This document shows, in pieces, positions 20,718 to 32,328 of a DNA stretch of 64,000 bases (position 1 is its first letter; each line of letters starts with the position of its first letter). This stretch comes from Chionoecetes opilio. Taxonomy: Eukaryota; Arthropoda; Malacostraca; Decapoda; Majidae. The translations under genes were made by a program, and so were the position numbers. The notes under the pieces were generated by a model. It was not told the origin of the DNA. It did no database searches and was given only the letters and a program-made list of their open reading frames with translations. The DNA lies in NCBI GenBank assembly GCA_016584305.1, contig JACEEZ010019773.1, forward strand, positions 121,001 to 185,000. The letters run 5' to 3'.

Positions 20718-22143
20718 CACTGCATCCTCATACAACGCGGTTTTATGGGCGACTCAGCACGCCGTGTTGTACGAATCATAGAAACCCATTCATAATGTAC
20801 TTATGGTGGACACCTCCGAAATTTTTTACTTTTTCCCCCATAATAACACATTGAAATACATACATTGCCTTTACAATAATCAATATATAGTAAACATGCA
20901 CTCATCTTAGTCCCTTACCTTAATTCTAATGGTGGGAGAAAGTTTGGAAAGAAATTTCTAGGAAAAAATATAAAAATAAAACAGATTTTCTACCGGTAGT
21001 AAAATCTACCAATTTTCTCGGTAGGCGGTGGTCTTTCTGTTGCTCTGTTCCCACGTTCTTTGGCGTATCATACAATTTTAGCTTGTATGCGATAGTACGT
21101 ATTAGTAAATCGTTTTTATGAATTCGCCATGGGTGATAATTTCCAGGACAGAAAAGTTCTTGTGATACGTGTGTGACAGTTGTTGTTGATGTTGTTGTTT
21201 TAGGGCTGCGAGGATCCCTTGGGGAACACTATGAGCCCTGTTGATGTCCTATGATGCTATCACAGTCGTGGTAGTTGACCTGTCCTCAGGAAGGCACAGG
21301 TGAGGCGGATGACAGCGTGTTGCCGGGAGGGGCAAGCCGTCGGCCACCCTGCTGGCGGCGGCAAAGCCGCCATCTACAAAAAAACAAAAACAAAACGGCT
21401 ACAAGCCGTCATCTATTTACATCAAACCGGTCAAAGGTGATGACGTTCAGGGCGAGGAGTTGAGAGTTTAGCACTACACGGAAGGAGTGGAAGCGCGGAC
21501 ACTGCAGCAGAAAGTGTTCAATAGTCTCCGGAACATTCCTGCACCAGGGGCAGTGGGGGTTAGGGGACAGACGGAGTCGGTGCAGGTGAGCCGTGAGTGT
21601 TGTGTGGCCCAGGCGGAGGCGGGTGAGGGTGACATCGAGGACGCGTGACTTTTTCCTTATCCACGGCTGGGGGGAAGAGTCACTGCAGTATTGGCCCATG
21701 GAGGTGATGTGGAGGGCATCGCCGAGCGTGTTGTTCCAGGTGGAGTGGCAGACCCGGGAGATGAGACGTTTTGGTGTGTGACAGCCTGGTGGTAAATGAT
21801 GCATCAACACTAAGATAGCAGACGATAGATGGCGCGCTGTTTGCATCGCCAATTTTCCATGCCTCCAGAATGTAAACATTACAGCGTGAGGACAGATTAG
21901 TTGATTTGAATGTCGTATGGTATTTGAAATATTTGTAACAGGCAAGTACTGAGGTACTGAGAACTGAGGAAGTACTCAAGTTGGGTGTTGTGCAGCACCG
22001 TGCAGTGCGGGTAAGGGCGGAATTGCTTTGCTTTCGGATCGCCAGATCGTGTTGTATGAATACGAATAGTGTTGTGCGGTTGAAGTGGGTTGCTCAGACC
22101 CCCACTGTGTTGTGCGTGGATCGTGTTGTACGAGGATGCAGTG
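20718..22143. mobile_element. Tigger/mariner-like MITE (family P5) carrying a LINE D 3' end
   Basis: Terminal repeats CACTGCATCCTCATACAACG and complement, with TA at 20716-20717 and 22144-22145. It sits in LINE A ORF1. No transposase is present. Most of the interior is a LINE D 3' end on the minus strand. 20940-21110 recurs near 32210 and 33139 and, inverted, near 63790-63910. Confidence 0.75.
21190..21945 (-). pseudogene. LINE D 3' end: C-terminal zinc-knuckle segment and 3' UTR
   Basis: On the minus strand the frame 21945-21409 encodes LRLGHTTLTAHLHRLRL, then NPHCPWCRNVPETIEHFLLQ and CPRFHSFRVVL. This CxxC...HxxxxC arrangement is the zinc knuckle found after the RT (or RNase H) of many non-LTR elements. 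A 3' UTR follows, ending in (AAC)n at about 21190. The same segment recurs at 18870-19190, 29740-30000, 30250-30535, 34450-34660, 35590-36000, 56090-56390 and 62860-63270, nearly always inside P1 MITEs. A shorter UTR piece lies at 23600-23735. No RT domain of this LINE is in the window. Confidence 0.65.
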
Positions 22144-23051
22144 TAGCAGAGAAGAAAAAATGTGTGATTAATTTTGGACTGAAGGAGAAGAATATCTTGT
22201 TTAGATTAAGGATAGAAAGAGAAAAAGTAAAAACGGTAAAGGATGATTTGATGAAACTTAATGATGAGGAAGAAGAGGCAAGATTTGTAGATGAAGTGGA
22301 AGAAGTAGTAAGATTGGACCTTATGCAGAAGGATGAGATAGACCGATAAAACTAAGATTAAAATCACAAACGACAACCGAAGAAGTCCTGGAGAGAGCCT
22401 TCAGGCTGAGATCAACTGCAGATTTCAGGGATGTCTATATAAAAAAGCACTGAATGAAGAAGAAAGGAAAAATAGCCATCAGGCTAAGATCAACTGTTGA
22501 GTTCAGAGAAGTGTATATAGAAAAAGCAATGAATGAAGAAGGAAATAATTGAAAGAAATGCAAGAAGAAGTAAAACAGAAATTAAGAAAGAACGGAGGAA
22601 GAAAAGACAACTTTTTTTTGCAGGATACTAAACGACAGGGTGAGAAAGTGCTATATAAAGAAAAAAGACTAAAGGAAAATGGGGTGACGAAAATGATGTA
22701 AACAAAAAAACAAAAAAAAAAAAAAAAAAAAAAAATGAAAGGATGTACACATACATAGATGGGAAGAGATTATTTATTAAATAAAGATCCAGACGTGGTG
22801 TGTCTAGCAGAAACTATAACTTAGTAGATGACCAAGTGATGATAAGCAATAAATACCAGGGCTTGAAAACTAAATAATTTCTTAAACGGTTCTTTCCAAT
22901 CAGAAACAGTATTATTAAAGTTTCGTTTTTCGTTCCTCCTCCAAACATAACGTTCCTGAACCGGTTGGAACGAAATGAAAACCGGTTAGAACGTTATTCT
23001 CAAACCATGTAATGAATATGCTATTAGCCCTAATAAATAATAATGCCTATA

Positions 23052-24887
23052 CAGGGAGGTCCCGTTATACGAGCATTCGATATACGAGAATCCGATGATA
23101 GGAGATGGGTAAATTAGGGTCTATTTTCAATATACGAGATCGAAAATCCAATGTTACGACATTCAAACTGGGTGAGTAAAATTACCAAGTTATTTACTAA
23201 AGTAAATTAAAAGTTATTTACTAAAATTATAAACATTTACTGATTACTGTATATGATTTTACCTAAAGCTGTACGATAATCAATCTGAAAATAACGTGCA
23301 GACTGGCCAACGACTGCTCGAGACTGGTATTAGCAGAGGTAGGAAGTCTCCAGGCTCGCTTATTATTGTTTGGTATGCTATGAAATATCCTTTCTCTAGG
23401 TGAATGTACACATATGATTGCATTTGGATGGATATCATTCATATATATGAGAAAAGAGATGAAATACAAGCAAGGGACTCATCCACGTTTGGCAGCGCGG
23501 CCTTTGGCAGCAGCAGCAGCAGCATGAGCCGGCCCATGAAGCCCGTGAGGTGGATATCAACACCATTAGACCAAGGGAGATAGATGTCTTTGGTAATATT
23601 CAGTAGGGGAGCGAGAACCCCTTGAGGAATCCTATGATCCCTGGTGATATCCTATGGTGCTATCACAGGCATGGGAGCTGACTGTCTTCTTCAGGAAGGC
23701 ACAGGTGAGGCGGATGACGGCGGGTTTTTACTCAAAAGTTTTGAGTGGCGGCTGGCCGCTGGAGCCGCCACCTCCTCCGCCACTGTAGGTTTGGGCAGGC
23801 TTAAACGTCTTATTACTCGTTTTTATACAACTTAGTGATTATGGTGAGATGTTATATACACGTGTCATTATCTAAATCAATGTATCACCGTGTGTCACCT
23901 TAAATAAGGGTGATTTAAAGATGTTATGAGGTGACTGCTGGGGCAGTGAGTGACGGAGAAATTCTTGCCGCGGCCCCACCGCCCCATAACACAAATATTC
24001 ACTATTTCAACCCACATACACACTTTCTAACACCAAAACCCTAGCAACACAGGCTTTTTACTTATATATCTTACTGTCTGATACGTTAAAACTCCTTGAA
24101 ACGCAAGCATTCCGAATAAAACGAAAATTAGTTTGGGATGACGGGGACAGAGGGCGGAGAGGCAGTCTGGCATGCCATTCTTGCCCGGAAATATGTCTCG
24201 CTGACTTGTGATTGGTCGAGAAGTTTTAAAAACAGTTTGTCATTGGCTGGTGACTGATGATGAGCTTGATGACATCATTTATGTTTTATGTTTAACTAGC
24301 CGCAAAGCCGCGCGGACTTTTTGGCTAGCTCCTGCAGAGGGCTATTGGTGGGCCTTTGGCCCACCACCTGTGTTTGATGGGCCTTTGGCCCACCAAACAC
24401 AGACTCTCCAGATAGCCCCTTCTAGCTTTCCTGAAATCATGGATGTAGAAATGTATGTATTAATGCCAACCTATTCACATCACCCCCAACCCATTCACTC
24501 ACCCATTACCCATCACCCCCCACCCCCCACCCATTCACTCACCCATTATCCATCACCACACACCCATTCACTGACGCATTACCCATCACCCCCCATCTAT
24601 TCCCTCACCCATCACCCATCACCCCCCACCCATTCACTCACCCATCACCCCACACCCATTAGCCATCACCCCACCCATTCACTCGCCCATTACCCATCAC
24701 CCTACATCAAGGTTTCCTCAATTCTCGCAACCCACTTTTTTTTCACAATTCTCGTTAATAGGCTGCTAAAAAAAAAAAAAAATGATCAGATCATCTCATA
24801 AATGGGCTTAAAACCTTTCCCTGCTCGAGCCGGTTGCAAAACTGTGCCATATGAGGGGATTCCGCCCCAGGGGGCGGTACCTGGAGC

Positions 24888-24921
<34 letters not shown>

Positions 24922-25092
24922 TCGCTTATATTATTATAGATTAATATGCAGTTGTTTGCTATTTTCTCTTTCAGAATGTTTTTTCTACAGAATAGGTAGT
25001 ACAGTGTAGGTAATATAGACGCTGTGTGCTTGTTGTGTTTGCTATAGTATGCCAGGTGGAACCTAACTGCTCGTATCTTCGGGACCTCCCTG
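23052..25092. mobile_element. Tigger-like MITE, family P3 copy 1, enlarged by internal insertions
   Basis: Ends CAGGGAGGTCCCGTTATACG (23052) and GGGACCTCCCTG (25092), with TA on both sides (23050-23051, 25093-25094). Internally there is a LINE D UTR fragment (23600-23735), a repeat shared with 8010-8240 (23890-24130), a CCATCACCC minisatellite (24480-24720) and a CA tract (24893-24919). 24930-25092 matches P3 copy 3. Confidence 0.8.
24476..24715. repeat. Minisatellite rich in CACCCATTACCCATCACCCC
   Basis: Irregular tandem array of CACCCATT, ACCCATCACCCC and CATTCACTC units, about 240 bp, inside the P3 element. The Pro/His/Ser frame over it is a by-product. Confidence 0.85.
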
Positions 25093-25094
25093 TA

Positions 25095-25990
25095 CATGAC
25101 TACATTTTCATAGATGGTAATAAAGCCATACATTTCATGGTGCACAGTATCCAACAAAATCAAACCCTTAGATGTCGTAAGAACTATATTATTATACGAC
25201 TTAAATAAGGCAACACATTTACATATACAATACAGGAAGCGTAGTGTAGGATTATGCAATCTCAGTCGTCATAAAGACATGAATTACTAATTATTTATTA
25301 ATATTATATATGGTAAAACTATATTAATTCGTAATATCACCAGCCCACTAATTAAATAAACCTAATCAATGAAGTTAATGACTACATGTGGTACTCCAAG
25401 GACTAACCTAGGACACTCACACCGAAATTCGGCGCACCAAGCATTAGGCTATGAACACAGTTAAACATTTAACCACATACTCACGATATATAATCCCTTT
25501 TCGAACACTGGATATTAATCTAAGCATATTCTTAAACCAAACTGCAGTATAATAGTTTAACGATTGCACGATTGGAAGGTGTAATAAAATAAGGGAATGT
25601 GATGCATATCACGAAGACATAAATTCATAATTATGTAAGGTAAAAAATAGTTATTCTTCACAAATTAAATGAAAAGTGGTGCATATGATACTATTTGAAA
25701 CAAAACCACATCGTCAATTGCCAAGTGAACAAATACAGTAGACTTAATTAATGTATGTATGTAATACAGATGCATTTACTTAAATCATTTGGCCACTGGA
25801 AGTGAAAATGGATTACTGACCAAATATGGCATGGAACGAAAAAATAACTTTATTAACCAGTTACAGGGATTTCAAAATAGCGTTTTTGCTCAGAAACAGT
25901 AAATATGATGACGTTTTAGTTTCCGTTTTTGTTCCGAGCATAATTTAGTTCGTTTCCGTTTTCGTTTTCGTTTTCGTTTTCGTTCCCTTA
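25095..25990. other. Right interior of the 22857-26008 hAT, no gene seen
   Basis: AT-rich with no coding frame and no internal repeat arms. It ends in a GTTTTC-rich subterminal stretch mirroring the left end. Confidence 0.5.
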
Positions 25991-26016
25991 AACCGTTTCC
26001 AAGCCCTGATAAATAC

Positions 26017-26640
26017 AACATGTGGAGAAGGGACAGAAGTGGTAGAAGAGGTGGAGGAGTTATGATACTGACAAAATTAGGGATGAAAGTAAGAAAAGTG
26101 GAGTATGGAGAAGGAAGAGCTGAAATAGTGAGTGTACAAATAGAAGTCAGAAATAGAGAAACACAGACTATAGTGGCAAACTATGTACCACCCAAAACAA
26201 ATACTTAGAGCAAGGAAGAACATGAGAAAGTATTAGAAGACACCTTGAGTACTTAAACAAAATAATCAAGAATAGTAAAAAGATACTGCTGGTTGGAGAT
26301 TTTAACTGTAAGGAAGTAAAATGGGAGACTTTGAAGGAGGAAATCAAAATGCTTGGGGGGATAGATTGTTAAAACTGACAATGGAAAACACGATGACTCA
26401 ATGGGGAGAGAAAACACAAGATATAGGGGAGATGACGAACCAGCAAGACTTGACTTAGTGTCAACAAATGGTATAGACCTAGCAAATGAGATCAATTATG
26501 GGTGCCCCATCGGAAAAAGTGACCATATAATCTTAGAAATGGAGACGGAAGAGGACATAAAGGAGGAAGATTAATTGAACATAAGGAGAAGAGGAGACTT
26601 TGGGAAAACTAACATGGAAGAACTGAAAAAATACTATGAG
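26017..26640 (+). pseudogene. LINE A copy 2 ORF2 endonuclease fragment
   Basis: The frame contains MWRRDRSGRRGGGVMILTK, then VANYVPPKTNT and, after a stop and shift, LLVGDFNCKEVKWE. These match the endonuclease of copy 1 (YVWRRNRNQKKGGGVMVLTR, VYVPPKTNSW, MMGDFNCKEVFW). Further stops follow. Similarity fades at about 26640, well before the RT, so the copy is 3'-truncated or continues outside a rearrangement. The start of this domain (DPDVVCLAET, about 22790) lies on the far side of the hAT insertion. Confidence 0.75.
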
Positions 26641-26990
26641 AAAATTGTTTGTTGCATTGCATCTGTTTGCTCAAACATCCAAACTAAACCATTTGCTATA
26701 AAATTATTTGTAGTAAGGACCGTTCACAGTAGCAGGCTCAACTAAACTTGTATATAAGATTGTATATTTGCATGTTATATCCTTAAGTGCAGGGACCTTG
26801 GAGACCAACTGTACCCCCCCATGCCTGGCAATTATTATTTTTTTCTATATGCTAAAATGCCATAAAATCTATAGAAAAATAATTCAAGAAGCATTTCAGT
26901 ACTGAACTGTCGATGATTTTGGGGAATTTTTTTTTTTTTTTTTAAATTGACGTATGATTCCGGTAGACTGTATAGTACAGCCGTTAAGCA
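26641..26990. other. Spacer between LINE A copy 2 and element X1
   Basis: AT-rich DNA with an 18-T run at 26926-26943. No coding or terminal-repeat signal is seen. Confidence 0.4.
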
Positions 26991-27679
26991 CAGATACCAG
27001 AAGAATTGTGCTCAAAGTGATAAAAGCATGAAATTTCCCACATTATATCCTTAGACCCAAGTGATCATTTTCAGATAGGGAACCACCTTGAGGGTCTCTT
27101 CCGGTGACCTGGGGTGACCTTCAAATTCTAGGTCATGGGCAAACATTATTTTAGGGAAAAAAATGTATCATGGCTATTATCTTTTATATAACCTTGGTAA
27201 TATATTGAAAAACACCTAGGCATCTTAAGGTTGTAATTATCCAGGTGACCTTGAGTGATCTTTAAAGGTCAAGGTCATACTGATATTCAATGTGATTAAC
27301 TGCTTTAGGGAAGGAATTTTGGCTATACATAATAATATGGAGATAAATGCAAGATTGTATTTGGTGTTTTACACTGACCTTGAAGGGTTAATGTCAACTA
27401 CTAAGGTCAAGGTCACAGTTGTTGTTGTTTGTTTTTTGTTTTTCCATTGAAGCCTATAGCGCCAGTAGGCTATTTATCTTATGGAGGGACGTAGTGGTTG
27501 GCCCCTCCGCCTGTTGGTTGGCGCAGGCTGGATTTTTATAGTGACACCTGTGATGTTATAGGTGAAGGTCCGTTTTCTATGATGGTCTACCCTCAGTTTG
27601 TAGGCACACGCTGGTAGTACCTGTTGTCCCATCGCCACACTAACACCAAAGTTTACCACCGAAGCAGTAGTGTAAGTTT

Positions 27680-30600
27680 TCAGTTGTCATAACAATCCCC
27701 TGAACATGCACACAGGGCAGTGCATCTTAGTTCTGCTTTGGAACATCTACATCGCCCAGTGCAGGATGTCTTGCAGCTACAGTCAATCAGTTCATAGCAG
27801 GAATTTGATGCCTGGGGAAGTCTTGACCAACGTGGCTTCCATCCATCTTTGTCCTTTATCCAACCACAGTCCCCTGTATCTAGCAGCTGCTGTAAACGAT
27901 CAGTGGCTTTGATCAAGATTTGACCTTGCAGACTGGCACGCTTGGTGTGTTCCTGTAGAGCTGCCTTTGTGGGAGGAATGTTCTGTATAGTCCTTGATTT
28001 CTTGGTGAACATCTCTTTCCTTGCTACGTTGATGTCAAGCAGGTCACTTGTCCTGTCATACATAAGGATGACAAATCTCTCAATAAGGGAATCTCCTTTC
28101 TCAGCGATGTTCTGTGTGTTGCTCAGCTCCTGAAAGGCTTCAGTAACCTCGGGGTAGACGTTCCACGTATCCCAAGCTTTCTTCTTTCCTATTCCACTGA
28201 ATGCCGAGACTGTGTCACAACCTGTGAATGCGTGAAAGAGAGGTAGCACAGCAGACCTCTGAGGCCCCATTGCATGAGCGATCTCATGAACAGCTATAAA
28301 CCGGAAATTTGAGCCTGTTCCAAATGCCACCCACATCTCCTCAGGTTTGAGGACATCCACATGAGCTACTGCGATGGCCACTACATCTGTATCCACTGTC
28401 AGGATAGCTACCTTGGTACACCCCTTTCTGATAGCATCTGCCACATGTACGAAGATGCAGCTGTATGCTTCTTCATGGGAGCATGGGGCCAGGCCTCCTA
28501 GATCTGCCGTTGTTACTGAGCACACAACTGACTCTGCTTGAGTGGCATACACTTCTTTTCCCTCTACTGCTGCAAGTATCACTATTTGCTCTGACAGAAA
28601 TGTGAAGAGTTCTTTCTTGTTCTCATCCACACGCAGAAAATCTTTCCACTTCTTCGGGAGCCTTGCTGAAGGCTGAACTATTCGCCGGGTGCCCAAGCCT
28701 CTTGTTTCTCTTGTAAGAGCTTTCAGGCTCTTTGGGATATATGCATCCCAAATTATGTCTATTCGGCTGCAGGTCTGTAGCTGCGAGGCTATGTGGGGAG
28801 CAAACACCTGCTCAGCATAGTCCTGGAGAGTGCTTGCTATGCCAGTGTTGAGCATCTGCACCACTGCTGGGCCATCCAGCACTTTGACATCAACGACAGG
28901 GGCATTGTCAGAGGTAGTGCTGTCTCCATGTTGCAAGCATTTCAAGAGAGCTGCCTTATTTGCAGGTCGGAGCATGCCTGCCTGTGACACTGTGACAGTG
29001 ATGGTGGGGCTGCACTGTTCTCATGTGTGAAGAACCGATCCAGATCACCGTCTCTGTTTTGACAGGCAACATAGAGTCTGGAAAACAGATTGCAGTCAAT
29101 TTTCAATGAGTCCAGCTACAATTTTCCTTTTGATGGTGACTTTTTTGGTGGATTACTGAATAGAGGTAGTTTGTTCTTTGTTATGACATCTGTGAGTGGT
29201 TTTTTGCAGTGAGCAAGCCTCTCCTCGACGAACTGGTTGTATTGCTCCTGGTCCAGCGTTTCAACCTTTCTAACTCTAGCTACCACCGGTTCCTCCATGA
29301 CTTCCTTGGTGTCCAAAACCAGGAGGTCATTGCTCTCTTCCGTGAATGTGTTCCCATACTCTTGAAATACACACAAACCTCGTTTTCCCGGACTAATAGG
29401 GGGGAGAACTGGTCCGGGAACCACAAACGTCCAGGAATCGCAATAGTCCGAGGCCATTACCCAGCCCTGGACGTTTATCCTACTCTAGTATTTACTGTCC
29501 GGCAACCGCCAATATCAACTATCCCGCCGCGGACTTTTACATTTTTGTTATTGTTTTTAGGGCTGCGAGGATCCCTTGGGGAACACTATGAGCCCTGGTG
29601 ATGTCCCATGATGCTATCACAGGCACTGTAGTTGACCTGTCTTCCTCAGGAAGGCACAGGTGAGGTGAGGCGGATGACAGCGTGTTGCCGGGAGGGGTGG
29701 ACGCCAGCCGCCGCCAGCAGGGTGGGCAGATCACAGGTCACAGTTGGCGACCTTCAGGGTGAGGAGTTGAGGGCATAGCACTACACGGTGGGAGTGGAAG
29801 CGCGGACACTGCAGCAGAAAGTGCTCAATAGTCTCAGAGGCGCTCCTGCACCAGGGGCAGTAGGGGGTCAGGGGACTGACGGAGGCGGTGCAGGTGAAAC
29901 GTGAGTGTGTAATGTAAACAATACGACCACTGAGCTTCTTCTTGTTGTGACCTTTGTTGCTTAGTATCGCTTCATAGATCCTCTTCCACTTCGTCTCCTT
30001 CGTTAACAAAACTTGTTAACACTTCCCCTGTTTATTTCACATGGGAAAGACATTTTGATCATTTTTCAATCCTTTGATTATCATCCTAATTCATTGTCTC
30101 TTTTGTGTTCTTATCTCCCAGCACTGCGTTAGGAACACTTTGGTGAGGTTTACAATACTTTCAGTTTCCTTTCTGTCCCCATACAGCCTTAACACCGTAC
30201 ACAGGGCCCCGTCTTTCTGCTCTAGTCTCCTGTCCCACTCCTCTCTGCTTAGAGAATGCATGCTGCCACTGGCGGGAGGCCAGCCGTCACCAGCAGGGTG
30301 ATCAGGTCAAAGGTGGCGATGTTCAGGGTGAGGAGTTGAGAGCGTAGCACTACATGGTGGGAGTGGAAGCGCGGACACTGCAGCAGAAAGTGTTCAATAG
30401 TCTCCGAGCCGTTCCTGCACCAGGGGCAGTGGGGGTCAGGAGACTGACGGAGGCGGTGCAGGTGAACCATGAGTGTCTTGTGCCCAAATGTAAACAATAC
30501 GACCGCTGAGCATGCAGCCACCTGGCGGGAGGCACGGACACTGACCAGGGGTGACAGGAGACGCTAGGACTTCCGGACAACTTTGTCGATTTATGGACTG

Positions 30601-31215
30601 GACCAGGCATTTGTCCGGGACTCTGACATATCCCCGGACCTCGGATTTTGTCCAGCAAATCCGATATCCGGGAAAACGAGGGTTGTGTGTACTGTTGTGA
30701 GTCACTTGTACTCACGCAGGAATGCAGACTGCACTCCAGGATACTGTTCATGGTGTCTGTCTGCCCTCTCGTCATGGTGCTCCTGTGCTTCAGTGACAGC
30801 AGTGATCTCTTCAAACTCTGTCAGAACCTTGGCTACCTCAGCGCCTGCCACCATCCAGCGTCTCAAAGCTGCAGGATCCTCTGTTAGTCCAACAACTCTA
30901 CCTTGCCCTTTAACTATAGCATTCAGCTGTTCCTGGCAGTGGTCAATTGCAATGGCTGAGAACTTGTTAGATGTCTTGTGGACAGCAAACTTTCCTGCAG
31001 TAAACTCCATCATGACTGTTGGGTGCATTTCACGAACATGCACAGACAGCCATCGAGCATAGTTCGTCCGATCAAGTGCAAGCATCCATGGGGTGATTTT
31101 GGCAAGAGTCTCTAGCTAGAGGCTGAAGTTTCCTTCACGCATTGACCTGATGAAGAGAAGTAGCAGGGTCTCCAGCTCCAGGACTTTCAGCCAGTAATCG
31201 AACTGAACACTATGT
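27680..31215 (-). pseudogene. X1 protein: N-terminal domain, XPG/PIN-like nuclease fold and CXC-like Cys cluster
   Basis: Minus-strand order: 31215-30702, with QFDYWLKVLELE, LDRTNYARWLSVHVREM, DHCQEQLNAIVKG and LTEDPAALRRWMVAG; then P1 copy 2; then 29367-29116; then 28990-27680 without internal stops. The last piece has features of XPG/FEN-type PIN nucleases: VLDGPAVVQML, IDIIWDAYIPKSLK, LTVDTDVVAIAVAHVD and HAFTGCDTVSAFSGIGKKKA (helix-hairpin-like GCD...GIGKKKA). It ends in a cluster of about 30 residues, CSCKTSCTGRCRCSKAELRC then CACSGDC, resembling Tesmin/TSO1 CXC motifs. Stops at about 31119, beside the MITE site and at about 29115 make it a pseudogene. Not a family with a function I can name. 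Possibly transposon-encoded (compare Academ, which carries an XPG nuclease) or a captured host gene. Confidence 0.6.
29370..30689. mobile_element. Tigger-like MITE, family P1 copy 2
   Basis: TA-flanked (29368-29369, 30690-30691), ends CACACAAACCTCGTTTTCCC and complement. It sits within the X1 gene; removing it rejoins the X1 reading frame (REYK, one stop, then FQEYGNTF). It carries two LINE D 3' fragments on the minus strand (29545-30000 and 30250-30535). Confidence 0.85.
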
Positions 31216-31938
31216 TGGGCTCTCTCTGCACACCAACCACTATTGACCACTGCCATGAACAGCTGAATGCTATAGTTAAAGGGCAAGGTGTTAGTGTGGC
31301 AATGGGACAACAGGTACTACCAGCGTGTGCCTACAAACTGAGGGTAGACCATCATAGAAAACGGACCTTCACCTATAACATAACAGGTGTCACTATAAAA
31401 ATCCAGCCTGCGCCAACCAACAGGCGGAGCTGCCAACCATTACGTCCCTCCATAAGATAAATAGCCTACTGGCGCTATAGGCTTCAATGTAAAAAAAAAA
31501 AAAAACCTGTGACCTTGACCTTAGTAGTTGACATTAACCCTTCAAGGTCACTGTAAAACACCAAATACAATATTGCATTTTATCTCCATATTATTATGTA
31601 TAGCCAAAATTCTTTCCCTAAAGCAGTTAATACATACATTGAATATCAGTATGACCTTGACCTTTAAAGATCACTCAAGGTCACCTGGATAATTACAACC
31701 TTAAGATGCCTAGGTGTTTTTCAATATGTTACCAAGGTTATATAAAAGATAATAGCCATGATACATTTTTTTCCCTAAAATAATGTTCGCCCTTGACCTA
31801 GAATTTGAAGGTCACCCAAGGTCACCGGAGGAGACCCTCAAGGTGGTTCCCTATCTGAAAATGATCACTTGGGTCTAAGGATATAATGTGGGAAATTTCA
31901 TGCTTTTATCACTTTGTGCACAATTCTTCTGGCATCTG

Positions 31939-32328
31939 CTCTACTAGTAGACTCGGTGCGGCCAAAACTCGGAAAAAGCAACTTTGGACTACCACCACAG
32001 GTTTAATCGGCCAGGTAGGTGGTTGAGCGTGTGACTTCCAGGTATATCAAGTGCAGAGAGCAAGGACACGTGTCTATGTGGGTTATATCGAGTGCAGAGA
32101 GCAAGGACAAGGACGAATGTGGACGAAGGGAACTCTGAGTACAGTACCCTCCCGAGTTTCCGTTATTTTACAGCTTATAAGATGCTGCATCTTGGAAGAT
32201 GCACCCTGGTTTTGGAAAGAAATTTCTAAGAAAAAATAAAAACCATATGAAAAAAAAACAGACCACTAAAACTGTTGTCCGATATACGTTCAGTCATTTA
32301 CATACAAGAACACACTCACTATTCATTA
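31939..32328. other. Spacer with a MITE-like left terminus
   Basis: Tandem GTGCAGAGAGCAAGGACA is seen twice (32051-32110). A terminus CAGTACCCTCCCGAGTTT at about 32141 resembles family P4 (33575) but has no partner nearby. 32160-32260 (CTTATAAGATGC, GGAAAGAAATTTCTAAG) is a dispersed repeat also near 20945 and 63860. No gene. Confidence 0.5.

Larger units (their letters stand above)
20161..22730 (+). pseudogene. LINE A copy 2 ORF1
   Basis: The first part (20165-20452) contains LLDFSGFTGEGKEGTLHSRV, VEEDGDKTKLDVRRL and then a Lys/Glu-rich coiled coil that runs through several stops to about 20710. After the 20718-22143 insertion the conserved block resumes with AEKKKCVINFGLKEKN and then an acidic coiled coil (22149-22349). 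22350-22560 holds a roughly 120-bp imperfect tandem duplication (AAGATCAACTG repeated). It corresponds to ORF1 of copy 1 and shows that the N-terminal 90 residues are part of this family. Function by analogy: RNA binding and RNP assembly. Pseudogene. Confidence 0.65.
22857..26008. mobile_element. hAT element in LINE A copy 2, 8-bp target duplication
   Basis: Ends CAGGGCTTGAAAAC (22857) and CAAGCCCTG (26008), with an exact 8-bp duplication ATAAATAC at 22849-22856 and 26009-26016. Subterminal CGTTTTCGTTTTCG and CCGGTT repeats are present. No hAT transposase is visible. It contains P3 copy 1 (23052-25092). Confidence 0.85.
20161..26640 (+). mobile_element. LINE A copy 2, opened by two DNA elements
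   Basis: ORF1 start and coiled coil (20161-20716), ORF1 C-terminal block (22146-22730) and ORF2 endonuclease (22740-22856, 26017-26640). The interruptions are 20718-22143 (TA target) and 22857-26008 (8-bp duplication). It is more decayed than copy 1, with stops and shifts throughout. Confidence 0.8.
26991..31938 (-). mobile_element. Element X1: long-inverted-repeat element encoding an XPG/PIN-like, Cys-cluster protein
   Basis: Two arms of about 650 bp, 26991-27646 and 31289-31938, are inverted copies with few differences. Both hold GACCTTGACC-rich DNA and, innermost, a SINE-family tail. The outer ends read CAGATACCAGAAGAATTGTG and complement. A clear target duplication was not found. The interior is one minus-strand gene (27680-31215) opened by P1 copy 2. 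The same gene type occupies element X2 (56751-59956), whose arms are unrelated. Confidence 0.7.

Noticed and set aside
21409..21945. Minus-strand zinc-knuckle frame as a host gene
   Set aside because: Repeated many times across the window, followed by an AAC-rich tail: it is a LINE 3' end.
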